Source of the DNA: Ahrensia sp.
GTDB lineage: Bacteria; Pseudomonadota; Alphaproteobacteria; Rhizobiales; Rhizobiaceae
Direction: 5' to 3'
DNA: 64,000 nt
Assembly: GCA_002706335.1 (NCBI GenBank)
Contig: PAKZ01000024.1
Location: forward strand, 62,001-126,000
How positions within the stretch are numbered: the stretch's first letter is position 1; every line of letters starts with the position of its first letter. The notes under the pieces are model-generated. The model made no database searches and had not been told where the DNA came from. It was given only the letters and a program-made list of their open reading frames with translations. Below are positions 45,103 to 54,697 of this stretch, in pieces. A program made the position numbers and the translations under genes.

Positions 45103-45951
45103 TCAGCAGCATCTCTGTAAAGCTGCCATCCCGTTGAAAAAAGCTTGAGGCGCGCCGACAAGAATGAGCCCGAATGTCAGCGCCGCAAGTATTCGTTGAT
45201 ACCAGATATTATCGCGGTGACGGCGGTCGCTTTCATCGGCTGCTGCTATCGTTTCAAGCGCTTGAGCGTCAATGAAGAAACGGTCATGCTGCCGAATAAT
45301 ATCGCCTGACTGGACCAAAGAGTTTAAGAGCAAACGGTAGTAGGCGTGACTCTCATCATGTTTTGGGTGCAGTACCCAGCGTGTCCCATATAGCCTCGCC
45401 GCGAGCCCTGCTGCCGTGACCGAAAACCGGTTGTCCTTAACATATTCTTGAAAGAAGTATCGCAGGATGGTTATCCGGTCTCTGCGAGCTAAACGTTTGC
45501 GATTGTACGCGAATTGGTAGAAGGTTTCGCGCCATCTGATGTATCTGGCGTAGCCTGTGAAGTGGTACAGAACGAACCGAAAGGCGGAGACTCCGTCGAT
45601 AAAAAGAGATCTGTAGAAGTGCTCCCAAGCAAAATACATTTCGGGTAATGCCCAGTTCGGCACGACCGCCTCATGTCCGACATGGTCTTGCCCAAACCAA
45701 ATTCCTTCGACGCCTTCCGGGAGTAGACTTTTGGCTCGAAATTCGCGTGAACTAGGACTCAATTTGAGCCGGACTAGATAGAAGTCGTTGCTGTAGGACT
45801 CTTCACCGCCCCGAATAATCTCTGTTGGAGGCTGCTTTGTTCCCGCAATTGAAACAGCCCAACGATACAGAAATATCTTCAAACGGTCTGACACGCTCCA
45901 TTCTACAAACAGCGCCGATACGTGACATGCTTTGTTTTCCGCTATCCACAA
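45103..45951 (-). CDS. Orphan accessory protein with predicted C-terminal membrane anchor, unknown function
   Basis: The 282-residue frame has a markedly lower G+C than its neighbours. The protein is rich in aromatic and Arg residues, with a central segment (FTGYARYIRWRETFYQFAYN) and a winged-helix-like stretch around 205-235 (YRLLLNSLVQSGDIIRQHDR). A hydrophobic segment (ILAALTFGLILVGAPQAFF) lies near the C-terminus. No family is recognised. The first available start is TTG 45951. A strong GGAGG five bases before ATG 45958 points to a different frame that stops after 51 codons, so an N-terminal frameshift or a leader peptide is possible. Confidence 0.55.
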   Translation of the reverse strand: MWIAENKACHVSALFVEWSVSDRLKIFLYRWAVSIAGTKQPPTEIIRGGEESYSNDFYLVRLKLSPSSREFRAKSLLPEGVEGIWFGQDHVGHEAVVPNWALPEMYFAWEHFYRSLFIDGVSAFRFVLYHFTGYARYIRWRETFYQFAYNRKRLARRDRITILRYFFQEYVKDNRFSVTAAGLAARLYGTRWVLHPKHDESHAYYRLLLNSLVQSGDIIRQHDRFFIDAQALETIAAADESDRRHRDNIWYQRILAALTFGLILVGAPQAFFNGMAALQRCC

Positions 45952-46050
45952 CCAGCATCAATTCCTCCACGGATGTTTAGGATACGCACTTGATACGAGG
46001 TACGGCCGTAGTGAACTAAGTTACACGTCGACAAACTTGTCAGATACTCT

Positions 46051-46818
46051 TCAAAACAGCCCCAGACCCTTCAAACTCACATGCCCGTTCTTGCCGATGA
46101 TGACGTGGTCGTGGACGGCGATGTTGAGGGTCTTGCCGGTCTCGGCGATCTGCTTGGTCATCTCGATATCGGCGCGCGACGGGGTGGGGTCGCCGGAGGG
46201 GTGGTTGTGGACGAGGATGATGGCGGTCGCGGATAGTTCGAGCGCCCGGCGCATCACCTCGCGCGGATAGACCGGCGTGTGGTCGACCGTACCGGTCTGC
46301 TGCCCCTCGTCGGCGATCAGCGTGTTCTTCTTGTCGAGGAACAGGATGCGGAACTGCTCACGCGTCTCGTAGGCCATGGCGGCCTTGCAATAGTCGAGCA
46401 CGGCGTTCCACGAGGACAGCACCTCGCGCGATGCTATCTCGCCCTTGAGCATGCGCTGCGCGGCGGCGGCGACCGTCTTCAGGTCGGACGCGACGGCCTC
46501 CTTGACGCCGGGGACCTCCATCAGCCGCTTAGGGTCCGCGCCGAGCACCGCCCCGAAGGAACCGAACCGGGCGATCAGCGCCTTGGCGAGCGGCTTGGTG
46601 TCGCGGCGGGGGATCGAGCGGAAGAGCAGCAGTTCAAGCAGTTCGTAATCGGCCAGCGCCTCTGGGCCCGCATCCATGAAGCGGGCGCGCAGCCGGTCGC
46701 GGTGGCCGGTATGGGGCGAGGGGGCTTTTTCCGGTTTGACGGGCTTGCCGGCGAGCATGTCGGCCGGACGCGCGAACTCGCCCAGAAAGATCTGCCGTTC
46801 GTCGTTGTCGTCGGACAT
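46051..46818 (-). CDS. radC: RadC family protein (JAMM/MPN domain)
   Basis: The 255-residue protein has an N-terminal helix-hairpin-helix-like region ([29 protein letters not shown]) and a C-terminal JAMM metalloprotease-like domain. The zinc motif is [14 protein letters not shown] near 203-216. Despite its name, a repair role for RadC is not established. It is the last gene of the phaC-sfsA-map-radC series, 38 bases after map. The ATG at 46818 gives the family start. Confidence 0.95.
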   Translation of the reverse strand: MSDDNDERQIFLGEFARPADMLAGKPVKPEKAPSPHTGHRDRLRARFMDAGPEALADYELLELLLFRSIPRRDTKPLAKALIARFGSFGAVLGADPKRLMEVPGVKEAVASDLKTVAAAAQRMLKGEIASREVLSSWNAVLDYCKAAMAYETREQFRILFLDKKNTLIADEGQQTGTVDHTPVYPREVMRRALELSATAIILVHNHPSGDPTPSRADIEMTKQIAETGKTLNIAVHDHVIIGKNGHVSLKGLGLF

Positions 46819-46856
46819 CCCCAGCCCCGCCGCGGCTTGATGCCGCTGGCTGCAAC

Positions 46857-47684
46857 CTAACCGGGAAGGCCGGGGCGGTCGAGGCCTTTGGGCGACAGGG
46901 TGAAGATCTCGCAGCCATCGTCGGTGACGCCGACGGTGTGCTCGTATTGCGCGGAGAGGCTGCGGTCGCGGGTGACGGCCGTCCAGCCGTCGGAGAGAAC
47001 TTTCACATGCGGGCGGCCGAGATTGATCATCGGCTCGATGGTGAAGATCATGCCCTTGCGCATCTCGATGCCCTCGTCCACGCGGCCGTAATGGAGGACG
47101 TTCGGCGCGTCGTGGAACAGGCGGCCGACGCCATGGCCACAGAAATCGCGCACGACCGAGCAGCGTTCGCCCTCGGCATGTTTCTGGATGGCCTCGCCGA
47201 TAGCGCCCATGCGCGCGCCGGGTTTCACGGCGTCGATGCCGAGCATCAGGCATTCGTGGGTGACTTCAAGCAGGCGCTCGGCGGCGCGCTTGATCTCTCC
47301 GACCGGATACATGCGCGAGGAATCGCCGTGCCAGCCGTCGATCACATAGGTGACGTCGATATTCACGACCTCGCCTTCGCGCAGCCGCTTGTCGTTCGGA
47401 ATGCCGTGGCAGACGACGTGGTTGATCGAGGTGCAGGAGGACTTGGTGTAGCCGCGATAGTTGAGCGTTGCGGGGATCGCGCCGTGGTCCATGCCGAATT
47501 CGAAGACGAGCTTGTCGATCTCGTTGGTGGTGACGCCGGGCTTGACGACATCGACCAGTTCGTCGAGCACGGTCGCGGTCAGCTTGCAGGCCTTGCGCAT
47601 GCCTTCGAAGCCGTCCTCTCCGTAGAGGCGGATCTGGCCTGTGTTCTTTATCGGCGCACTGTCGGCTTCGAGATAGGTGACCAT
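46857..47684 (-). CDS. map: Type I methionine aminopeptidase
   Basis: The 275-residue dimetal enzyme removes initiator Met. The metal ligands are seen in order: D in [19 protein letters not shown] (two Asp), H in [19 protein letters not shown] in [10 protein letters not shown] and E in [12 protein letters not shown] 47684 fits the family; the further upstream extension is Arg-rich and overlaps sfsA. It sits between sfsA and radC on the same strand. Confidence 0.96.
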   Translation of the reverse strand: MVTYLEADSAPIKNTGQIRLYGEDGFEGMRKACKLTATVLDELVDVVKPGVTTNEIDKLVFEFGMDHGAIPATLNYRGYTKSSCTSINHVVCHGIPNDKRLREGEVVNIDVTYVIDGWHGDSSRMYPVGEIKRAAERLLEVTHECLMLGIDAVKPGARMGAIGEAIQKHAEGERCSVVRDFCGHGVGRLFHDAPNVLHYGRVDEGIEMRKGMIFTIEPMINLGRPHVKVLSDGWTAVTRDRSLSAQYEHTVGVTDDGCEIFTLSPKGLDRPGLPG

Positions 47685-47710
47685 GGGCTTCTCCGGATCG
47701 CAGCCGTCTC

Positions 47711-48412
47711 TCAGTCGACGAGCGGGATGGGTTTTGCGGGCGCGATTTCTTCCGGCGAGATTTGGCACCGAATGGCGATTGCTTCAACCCCGCAAGCTGC
47801 CGCGCGGTCAAAAGCGGCACCATAGGCGGGGTCAAGCTCCCGACAGAGGCGCATGCTCTCACAGTCGCCGCGCTGGACGAGATAGACCATGACGGCGCGG
47901 TGGCCTTCGCGCACCATGTCAGCCATCTCGTCTAGGTGGCGGGCACCGCGGGCGGTCACGGTGTCGGGGAATTCGGCGAGGCCGGGCTGGCGCATGAAGT
48001 GGACATTCTTGACCTCGACATAGGCCTTTCCGCGGGCCGGGTCGTCCAGCAGGATGTCGATACGAGATTTCTGCCCGTATTTCTGCTCGCGGCGCAGCAC
48101 TGCATAGTCGGCGAGATCGAAGATCATGCCGGCGCGGATCGCCTCCTCGGCGAGCCGGTTGGGCAGGCCGGTATTGACACCGACCCAGATGCCGTCCGCC
48201 TCGACCATTTCCAGCGTGTGGGCGTATTTGCGCTTCGGATTGTCCGACCGCGACAGGAAGACACGCGAGCCCGGATCGGTCAGGCCCATCATCGAGCCGG
48301 TATTGGGGACGGCGCAGGTGATCTCCGCGCCGTTGTCCAAAGTAATGTCGGCAAGGAAACGCTTGTACCGCCGGACGAGGCGTCCGGGGATCAGCGGGGC
48401 GGGAAATTTCAC
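47711..48412 (-). CDS. sfsA: SfsA family DNA/RNA nuclease
   Basis: The 233-residue protein has the SfsA N-terminal OB-like region ([23 protein letters not shown]) and the nuclease-like motif [10 protein letters not shown]...[10 protein letters not shown], a PD-(D/E)xK arrangement. E. coli SfsA was first linked to maltose gene regulation and later to endonuclease activity. The GTG start overlaps the phaC stop by GTGA, so translation is coupled. Confidence 0.93.
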   Translation of the reverse strand: MKFPAPLIPGRLVRRYKRFLADITLDNGAEITCAVPNTGSMMGLTDPGSRVFLSRSDNPKRKYAHTLEMVEADGIWVGVNTGLPNRLAEEAIRAGMIFDLADYAVLRREQKYGQKSRIDILLDDPARGKAYVEVKNVHFMRQPGLAEFPDTVTARGARHLDEMADMVREGHRAVMVYLVQRGDCESMRLCRELDPAYGAAFDRAAACGVEAIAIRCQISPEEIAPAKPIPLVD

Positions 48413-50244
48413 GAGCGTTCGCGGACGTATTCGCCGGGCGCGTCGCAGAGTGGCTTTAGCTTGCTGCCGCCGAGTTTGGTGCGGGCCGGAACGCGAGTGT
48501 CGTCGTCCTTCTCGATCCATGCCTGCCAGTGCGGCCACCAGGAACCTTCGTTGATCTTCGCCTTTTCCATCCATTTGGAGAAGTTGCCGGCGACCTTCGG
48601 CCCGGACCAGAACTGGTATTTGTTCTTGGCCGGCGGATTGATGACGCCGGCGATATGGCCCGAGCCGCCCATCACATAGGTGACATTCGATCCGAAGCTC
48701 TTCGAGCCCTCGAAGACGGACAGCGCCGGGGCAATGTGGTCCTCCTTGGTGGCGAGATTGTAGATCGGGATCTTGACGTCGGCGAGCGAGACGGGCGCGC
48801 CGTGCAGCACCATTTTTCCGTTGGAGAGCCGGTTCTCGTAGTAACAGTTGCGCAGGTAGAAGATGTGGTTCGCGCCCGGCATGCGGGTGGAATCCGCATT
48901 CCAGTAGAGCAGGTCGAAGGGCATAGGTTCCTTGCCCTTCATGTAGTTGTTGACGACATAGGGCCAGATCAGGTCGCCCGAGCGCAGCATGTTGAAGGCT
49001 GTCGCCATTTTCGAGCCTTCGAGATAGCCGGTCTTGCGGATCTGCGTTTCCAGCGTCTTCAACTGGTCCTCGTCGACGAAGACCTTGAGATCGCCTGCAT
49101 TGACGAAATCGACCTGGGGGGTGAACAGCGTTGCGGTGGCGATCCGCTCCTTGCCCTCGCGCGCGAACAGGGCGAGCGCCGCCGACAGCAACGTGCCGCC
49201 GACGCAATAGCCGATCGCGTTGACTTTCTTCTCGCCGGTCGCCTTCTTGATCGTGTCGAGGGCGAAGCAGATGCCGTCATCGATATAGTCGTTCCAGTCG
49301 AGCGACGCGTGGCGTTTGTCCGGATTGATCCAGGACATGACGAAAACCGTGTGACCCTGCTCGACCGCCCATTTGACGAAGGACTTCTCGGGATTGAGGT
49401 CGAGAATGTAGAACTTGTTGATCCAGGGCGGGCAGATCAGCAGCGGGCGTTTCAGGACCTCTTCTGTCGCCGGCTCGTACTGGATGATCTCGACAAGATC
49501 GTTGCGGGCGATGACCTTACCCGGCGTGACAGCGATATTCTCGCCGAGCTTAAACTTGGACCCGTCGACCTGGCGCACCCGGATGTCGCCATGCCCTGCC
49601 TCGATATCCTCCGCCAGCATGCGCATGCCGGTGACGAGATTGGCGCCGTTGGAGGCGATCGTCTCCTTGAAGATCTCCGGGTTGGAAACCATGAAATTCG
49701 ACGGCGAGATCGCGTTGGCCAACTGCTTCACATAGAAGGTCGCCTTGTGACGGGTATGGTCGTCGAGGTCTTCCGTGTGCTCGACGAGGTCCGAGGCCCA
49801 TTTCGAGGTGACGAGATAGGCCTGCTTGAGGAAGGAGAAGAAATGATTGTCCTTCCAGTCGGAATCGGAGAAGCGGCGGTCGCCTCGCTCCGGCTCGACG
49901 GCTTCCGCGAGGCTGGCGTCGCCCATCCTGCGGATCGAATTCGACCAGACCTCCATATAGGCGGAAAACAGCCGCGTCTGCGCCTCGACGGCGCGCTGCG
50001 GATCGGCCAGCCAGTATTCCGAGACCTTGGAGAAGGTTTTGACCACGTCGGCCATCGGCTCGGCGACGGTGTCGGTGTGCTCGCCGGTTTCGCGCGGCGC
50101 AATCCATGCGGAAGCCGCGTGGCCGGCTTCCTCGATCATGCGCGCGAGATTGCGGGCGAACGTCTCCGGATCCTTGATGACATAGGCGTCGATGGATGTC
50201 CGGTCGCCCGTCTTGTCGGGCGCGCCGTCGTTCTTCTCAGCCAT
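48409..50244 (-). CDS. phaC: Class I poly(3-hydroxyalkanoate) synthase
   Basis: PhaC polymerises hydroxyacyl-CoA into polyhydroxybutyrate storage granules. The 611-residue length fits class I. The lipase-like box GYCVGG places the catalytic Cys at 347; the Asp and His follow in KEDHIAP and GGSGHIAGV. The N-terminal domain (about 1-200) is the helical granule-association region. The phaAB and phaR genes are not in the window. It begins a minus-strand series with sfsA, map and radC. Confidence 0.96.
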   Translation of the reverse strand: MAEKNDGAPDKTGDRTSIDAYVIKDPETFARNLARMIEEAGHAASAWIAPRETGEHTDTVAEPMADVVKTFSKVSEYWLADPQRAVEAQTRLFSAYMEVWSNSIRRMGDASLAEAVEPERGDRRFSDSDWKDNHFFSFLKQAYLVTSKWASDLVEHTEDLDDHTRHKATFYVKQLANAISPSNFMVSNPEIFKETIASNGANLVTGMRMLAEDIEAGHGDIRVRQVDGSKFKLGENIAVTPGKVIARNDLVEIIQYEPATEEVLKRPLLICPPWINKFYILDLNPEKSFVKWAVEQGHTVFVMSWINPDKRHASLDWNDYIDDGICFALDTIKKATGEKKVNAIGYCVGGTLLSAALALFAREGKERIATATLFTPQVDFVNAGDLKVFVDEDQLKTLETQIRKTGYLEGSKMATAFNMLRSGDLIWPYVVNNYMKGKEPMPFDLLYWNADSTRMPGANHIFYLRNCYYENRLSNGKMVLHGAPVSLADVKIPIYNLATKEDHIAPALSVFEGSKSFGSNVTYVMGGSGHIAGVINPPAKNKYQFWSGPKVAGNFSKWMEKAKINEGSWWPHWQAWIEKDDDTRVPARTKLGGSKLKPLCDAPGEYVRERS

Positions 50245-50434
50245 TGCGTTTCCGTCCCTGTGGCATTTCGTATTTTGTCATCGCTGGCATTCTTTGTGTT
50301 GCCTTATTAATGGATGTTGATGACATAGGCGACGCGGCGTGTCATCGATCCATTGGTTTCCTCCCGGCGGGCTGTATAGTGTGCCCGGTTTTGCAGGGCT
50401 CGCCAAAGTCTTAGCCCCGTTTCCCAAGGGTAAC

Positions 50435-50872
50435 ATGAAAAACATTGGAATCACGTTACTGATCTTCAACTGTCTGGGCGTCGCCGGATGCGCAGGCGGC
50501 AACGCCATTGACGAGGCGGTTCCGCGGGCCGCCTTCGGCGATGTTGGTGCGCCGGTTCCGGCCGCGAGGCCCGATGCGCCGGCGGTTGCGGCGACCGCGC
50601 TGGAGCCCGAGGCGACGCGCGATCCGCTGTTCAGCGGTTCGGGACGGGCGGCTGTGAGCGGCGCTTACCCGAACATCAACAACGAACCGCGCGGCGCGGC
50701 GCCGCAGATGACGGATGCCGGCCGTGACGCGTTGCTCACCGAGATGCAGGCGCTTGCGGCGGCACGTTCGCGGGGGCTCGTCTCAGCGGCGGAATACCGT
50801 CGCCGGCTGGCCGAATTGCGCGCCATCGGAGCAACCCATTCCGACGCGACGATCAAGATCATCGAGAACTGA
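50435..50872 (+). CDS. Putative lipoprotein with C-terminal SHOCT-like helix
   Basis: The 145-residue protein starts at ATG 50435 with AAGGG four bases upstream. A lipobox is seen in GVAGCAGG near 20, followed by a low-complexity Ala/Pro stretch (about 30-85). The last 45 residues, AAARSRGLVSAAEYRRRLAE onward, look like a SHOCT-type helical hairpin. It probably resides in the outer membrane or periplasm. Function unknown. It stands alone, 75 bases before the aminotransferase gene. Confidence 0.68.
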   Translation: MKNIGITLLIFNCLGVAGCAGGNAIDEAVPRAAFGDVGAPVPAARPDAPAVAATALEPEATRDPLFSGSGRAAVSGAYPNINNEPRGAAPQMTDAGRDALLTEMQALAAARSRGLVSAAEYRRRLAELRAIGATHSDATIKIIEN

Positions 50873-50946
50873 TCGCAATCGTCGAGATATCTCGATTTTA
50901 CCGCAGGAACGCGCTATAGCGCGCGAATATGCCGAGGTGATGTCCC

Positions 50947-52164
50947 ATGGAAGAATTTCATAAAGTCCGTCGTCTGCCCCCTTACGTTTTCGAACAGGTC
51001 AACCGCCTGAAGGCCGACGCGCGAGCGGCCGGCCGCGATATCATCGATCTGGGCATGGGCAATCCCGACCTTCCCACACCGCCGGCCATCGTCGACAAGC
51101 TGGTCGAGACGGTGCGCGATCCGCGCACGCATCGCTATTCATCGTCCAAGGGCATTCCGGGGCTGCGCAAGGCGCAGGCCGCCTATTACGCCCGACGTTT
51201 CGGCGTGAAGCTCGATCCGGACCGGCAGGTGATCGCGACCCTCGGCTCCAAGGAAGGCTTCGCCAACATGGCGCAGGCGATCACCGCGCCCGGCGACGTG
51301 ATCCTGTGTCCGGACCCGACCTATCCGATCCATGCCTTTGGCTTTATCATGTCTGGCGGCGTGATCCGCTCCATGCCGGTGGCGCCCGATGACGGCTTCC
51401 TGCCAGCTTTGGAACGCGCGGTGAAGCATTCGATTCCGAAGCCGTTGGCGCTGATTCTCAATTATCCGTCCAACCCGACCGCGTTCGTCGCGTCGCTGGA
51501 TTTCTACAAGGACGTCATCGCGTTCGCGCGCAAGCACGACATCATTGTCCTGTCGGACCTTGCCTATGCCGAGATCTATTTCGGCAACGAAGCGCCGCCT
51601 TCGGTGCTGCAGGTGCCGGGCGCGATGGATGTCTGCGTCGAATTCACCTCGATGTCGAAAACCTTCTCCATGCCCGGATGGCGCATGGGCTTCGCGGTCG
51701 GCAACGAGCGGCTGATCGCCGCACTAGGCCGGGTGAAATCCTATCTCGACTATGGTGCGTTCACGCCGATCCAGGTGGCCGCGACCGCCGCGCTCAATGG
51801 CGACGGTTCCGATATCGCCGAGGTGCGCGACATCTATCTGAAGCGGCGTGACGTACTCGTCTCCAGCTTCGGCCAGGCGGGTTTCGAGGTGCCGGCTCCG
51901 GAAGCGACGATGTTTGCCTGGGCGCCGATCCCGGAAGCGTTCCGCGATCTCGGCTCGCTGGAATTCTCCAAACTGCTGATCGAAAAGGCCGACGTCGCCG
52001 TCGCGCCGGGGATCGGTTTCGGTGAGCATGGGGACGATTACGTGCGCATTGCGCTGGTCGAAAACGAGCATCGTATTCGCCAGGCGGCGCGCAACATCAA
52101 ACGCTTCCTTGCAACGATCGGCGGAAATCGGCACAACGTCGTCGCACTCAACGCCCGCCGCTAG
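50947..52164 (+). CDS. Class I PLP aminotransferase (AlaC / LL-diaminopimelate aminotransferase type)
   Basis: The 405-residue fold-type I aminotransferase has the PLP Lys in SMSKTFSMPGWRMGF (about 236-250), NYPSNPTA near 175 and the carboxylate-binding Arg near the C-terminus in YVRIALVENEHRIRQA. Orthologues next to hom in rhizobia are annotated as LL-diaminopimelate or alanine aminotransferase. AlaC in E. coli makes alanine from pyruvate. The 47-base gap to hom suggests an operon for aspartate-family amino acids. Confidence 0.9.
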   Translation: MEEFHKVRRLPPYVFEQVNRLKADARAAGRDIIDLGMGNPDLPTPPAIVDKLVETVRDPRTHRYSSSKGIPGLRKAQAAYYARRFGVKLDPDRQVIATLGSKEGFANMAQAITAPGDVILCPDPTYPIHAFGFIMSGGVIRSMPVAPDDGFLPALERAVKHSIPKPLALILNYPSNPTAFVASLDFYKDVIAFARKHDIIVLSDLAYAEIYFGNEAPPSVLQVPGAMDVCVEFTSMSKTFSMPGWRMGFAVGNERLIAALGRVKSYLDYGAFTPIQVAATAALNGDGSDIAEVRDIYLKRRDVLVSSFGQAGFEVPAPEATMFAWAPIPEAFRDLGSLEFSKLLIEKADVAVAPGIGFGEHGDDYVRIALVENEHRIRQAARNIKRFLATIGGNRHNVVALNARR

Positions 52165-52211
52165 CCGCGCGGGCGTTCATCTGACAACACCTCGTTTCGA
52201 AAGGTCGTTTC

Positions 52212-53528
52212 ATGAACGAGCCGCTGCGCATCGGCATAGCGGGATTAGGGACTGTCGGCGCTTCGGTCGCCCGTCTTCTGCATTCCAAATCGAACTCGCT
52301 GACCCACAAGTGCGGCCGGCCGATCACCGTGACCGGCGTGACCGCGCGCGACCGCGCCAAGGATCGCGGCTTCGACATGACGGGGATCGAGTGGTTTGAT
52401 ACGCCGACCGAGCTCGCCGCATCCGACAATATCGACGTGTTCGTCGAACTGGTCGGTGGCGAGAACGGCGCAGCCTTCGACAGCATCCATGCCGCGCTTG
52501 AAAACGGACGGCACGTCGTCACCGCCAACAAGGCGCTGCTGGCCAAGCACGGCCTCGAACTCGCGGTGATTGCCGAGAAAAAAGGGCTGATCCTGAATTA
52601 CGAGGCGGCTGTCGCAGGCGGCATTCCGATCATCAAGACGATGCGTGAATCGCTCGCCGCCAATGAGCCGAGCCGGGTCTACGGCATTCTCAACGGAACG
52701 GCGAACTACATCCTGACTCGCATGGAGCGTGACGAGATCTCCTTCGAGGAGTGTCTCGCCGATGCGCAGCGCCTGGGTTACGCCGAGGCCGATCCGACCT
52801 TCGATGTCGAGGGGCAGGACACCGCGCACAAGCTGGCGATCCTGACGAGCCTCGCCTTTGGAACGAAGGTCGCCGCCGACGAGATCTATATCGAGGGTAT
52901 CAGTAATATTACGCTTGCCGATATCCATGCAGCGCGCGAACTCGGCTATCGCATCAAGCTGCTCGGCGTCGCGCTGCGCACCGCGACCGGTATCGAGCAG
53001 CGCGTGCACCCGACGATGGTGCCGCTGGGGTCGATGATCGGGCAGGTCGATAGCGTCACCAATGCGGTGGCGATCGAGGCCGACACCGTCGGTTCCCTGC
53101 TGCTGTCAGGTCCCGGAGCAGGGGGCAACGCAACCGCCTCGGCCGTGATCGGCGACATCGCCGACATCGCCAAGTCGCAGCCAGGCCGTCAGGAAGCGCC
53201 CGTCTTCGGCCGTCCGGCCCATGAACTCGAGCCCTATCAGCGCGCCGAGATCTCGTCCCATGCGGGCGGCTACTTCATTCGCCTGACCGTGCATGACCGC
53301 ACAGGCGTATTTGCCTCGCTTGCCGGCCATATGGCCAATAACGGCATCTCGCTCGCCTCGATCGTGCAGCACGGCTCGTCGAAGGATGGCAGCACCGATA
53401 CCAAGACAGTCGTGTTGGTGACGCATGAGACCACCGAATCGGACATCAGCAACGCGCTGGAAGCCGTGCTCGGCGATGGTCACCTCGTCTCCAAACCCCA
53501 GGTTATTCGAATCGAACCGGCCGGCTGA
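52212..53528 (+). CDS. hom: Homoserine dehydrogenase
   Basis: The 438-residue enzyme reduces aspartate semialdehyde to homoserine for threonine, methionine and isoleucine synthesis. The NAD(P) motif IGIAGLGTVGASVARLL is at 7-23. The catalytic region is AVAGGIPIIKTMRESLAANE, followed by GILNGTANYILTRM and GYAEADPTFDVEGQD. A C-terminal ACT domain (about 355-435) implies feedback control by threonine. It is downstream of the aminotransferase and upstream of glpX. Confidence 0.97.
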   Translation: MNEPLRIGIAGLGTVGASVARLLHSKSNSLTHKCGRPITVTGVTARDRAKDRGFDMTGIEWFDTPTELAASDNIDVFVELVGGENGAAFDSIHAALENGRHVVTANKALLAKHGLELAVIAEKKGLILNYEAAVAGGIPIIKTMRESLAANEPSRVYGILNGTANYILTRMERDEISFEECLADAQRLGYAEADPTFDVEGQDTAHKLAILTSLAFGTKVAADEIYIEGISNITLADIHAARELGYRIKLLGVALRTATGIEQRVHPTMVPLGSMIGQVDSVTNAVAIEADTVGSLLLSGPGAGGNATASAVIGDIADIAKSQPGRQEAPVFGRPAHELEPYQRAEISSHAGGYFIRLTVHDRTGVFASLAGHMANNGISLASIVQHGSSKDGSTDTKTVVLVTHETTESDISNALEAVLGDGHLVSKPQVIRIEPAG

Positions 53529-53654
53529 CGCCAGTCTGTCACCAAAATCGATTAGATCGTCGTTGCCCACCGAAACCGGCTGCGCAGGCTGTTGCAGCGC
53601 GGGCTGAAGTGCGTCTAAACGAATGCCAAGCATCGACGAGTTGAGGGTAAATAC

Positions 53655-54647
53655 ATGAATACGAAGGCCGATTCCGGCGAGAAGAAACCCGGTCTGACGC
53701 GTGAATTGTCGCTTGAACTGGCGCGCGTGACCGAGCGCGCCGCGGTGGCGGCAGCCCGCCTGCGCGGACGCGGAGACGAAAAGGCGGCCGACCAGGCCGC
53801 CGTTGACGCCATGCGCTCCGAACTGAACCGCCTCGCGATCCGCGGCACGGTGGTGATCGGCGAGGGCGAGCGCGACGAGGCGCCGATGCTCTATATCGGC
53901 GAGAAGGTCGGCAACGGCACCGGACCGGAAGTGGATATCGCGCTCGACCCGCTCGAAGGCACGACGCTGTGCGCGAAGAACCTGCCCAACTCGCTGGCGG
54001 TTATTTCCATCGCCGAGAAGGGCGCTCTGCTGTTCGCGCCGGACGTCTACATGGAAAAGATCGCGGTCGGACCCGGCTATCCGGAAGGGCTGATCGATAT
54101 TGATGCGTCGCCGGAAGACAACATCCATGAGGTCGCCAAGGCCAAGGGCGTCCCGGTGACCGAGATCGCCGCCTGCATTCTCGACCGTCCGCGCCATGCC
54201 TCGCTGATCGAGGCGGTGCGCAAGACCGGCGCGGCGATCCGTCTGATCGGTGACGGCGACGTCGCCGGCGTGATCGACACGACCGCGCCGGAAGAGACGG
54301 GCATCGACATCTATATCGGCAGCGGCGGCGCGCCCGAGGGCGTTCTGGCGGCGTCGGCGCTACGCTGCGTCGGCGGACAGATGCAGGGCCGCCTGATCCT
54401 TGATACCGAGGAAAAAGCCGCTCGCGCGGCAAAAATGGGCGTGTCCGATCCGAAGAAGATCTACTCCCACATGGAAATGGCCCATGGCGAAGTGATCTTC
54501 GCGGCGACGGGCGTAACCGACGGCAACATGCTGGGCGGCGTGCGTTTCATGAAGAACTACTTCCAAACGGAAACCATCGTCATGCGCTCCTCGTCGAAGA
54601 CGGTACGCGAGATCAAGGCGCGTCATCAGGACATGGAGAAGTTCTGA
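53655..54647 (+). CDS. glpX: Class II fructose-1,6-bisphosphatase (GlpX)
   Basis: The 330-residue enzyme hydrolyses fructose-1,6-bisphosphate in gluconeogenesis. It carries VIGEGERDEAPMLYIGE near 74 and the metal/phosphate motif DPLEGTTLCAKN near 98-109. IGSGGAPEGVLAASALRC and the catalytic region GEVIFAATGVTDGNMLGG are also present. It is flanked by hom (126-base gap) and recJ (50-base gap) on the same strand. Confidence 0.95.
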   Translation: MNTKADSGEKKPGLTRELSLELARVTERAAVAAARLRGRGDEKAADQAAVDAMRSELNRLAIRGTVVIGEGERDEAPMLYIGEKVGNGTGPEVDIALDPLEGTTLCAKNLPNSLAVISIAEKGALLFAPDVYMEKIAVGPGYPEGLIDIDASPEDNIHEVAKAKGVPVTEIAACILDRPRHASLIEAVRKTGAAIRLIGDGDVAGVIDTTAPEETGIDIYIGSGGAPEGVLAASALRCVGGQMQGRLILDTEEKAARAAKMGVSDPKKIYSHMEMAHGEVIFAATGVTDGNMLGGVRFMKNYFQTETIVMRSSSKTVREIKARHQDMEKF

Positions 54648-54697
54648 TCGACTGCCTTGCGGCTTGACGCAGTGCAAGCGCAGCGCGACAAACCGGC

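Noticed and set aside
48529-50310. A 593-codon plus-strand frame antisense to phaC
   Set aside because: Long antisense frames are expected in high-G+C DNA. Its translation has no domain, while phaC has full catalytic motifs.
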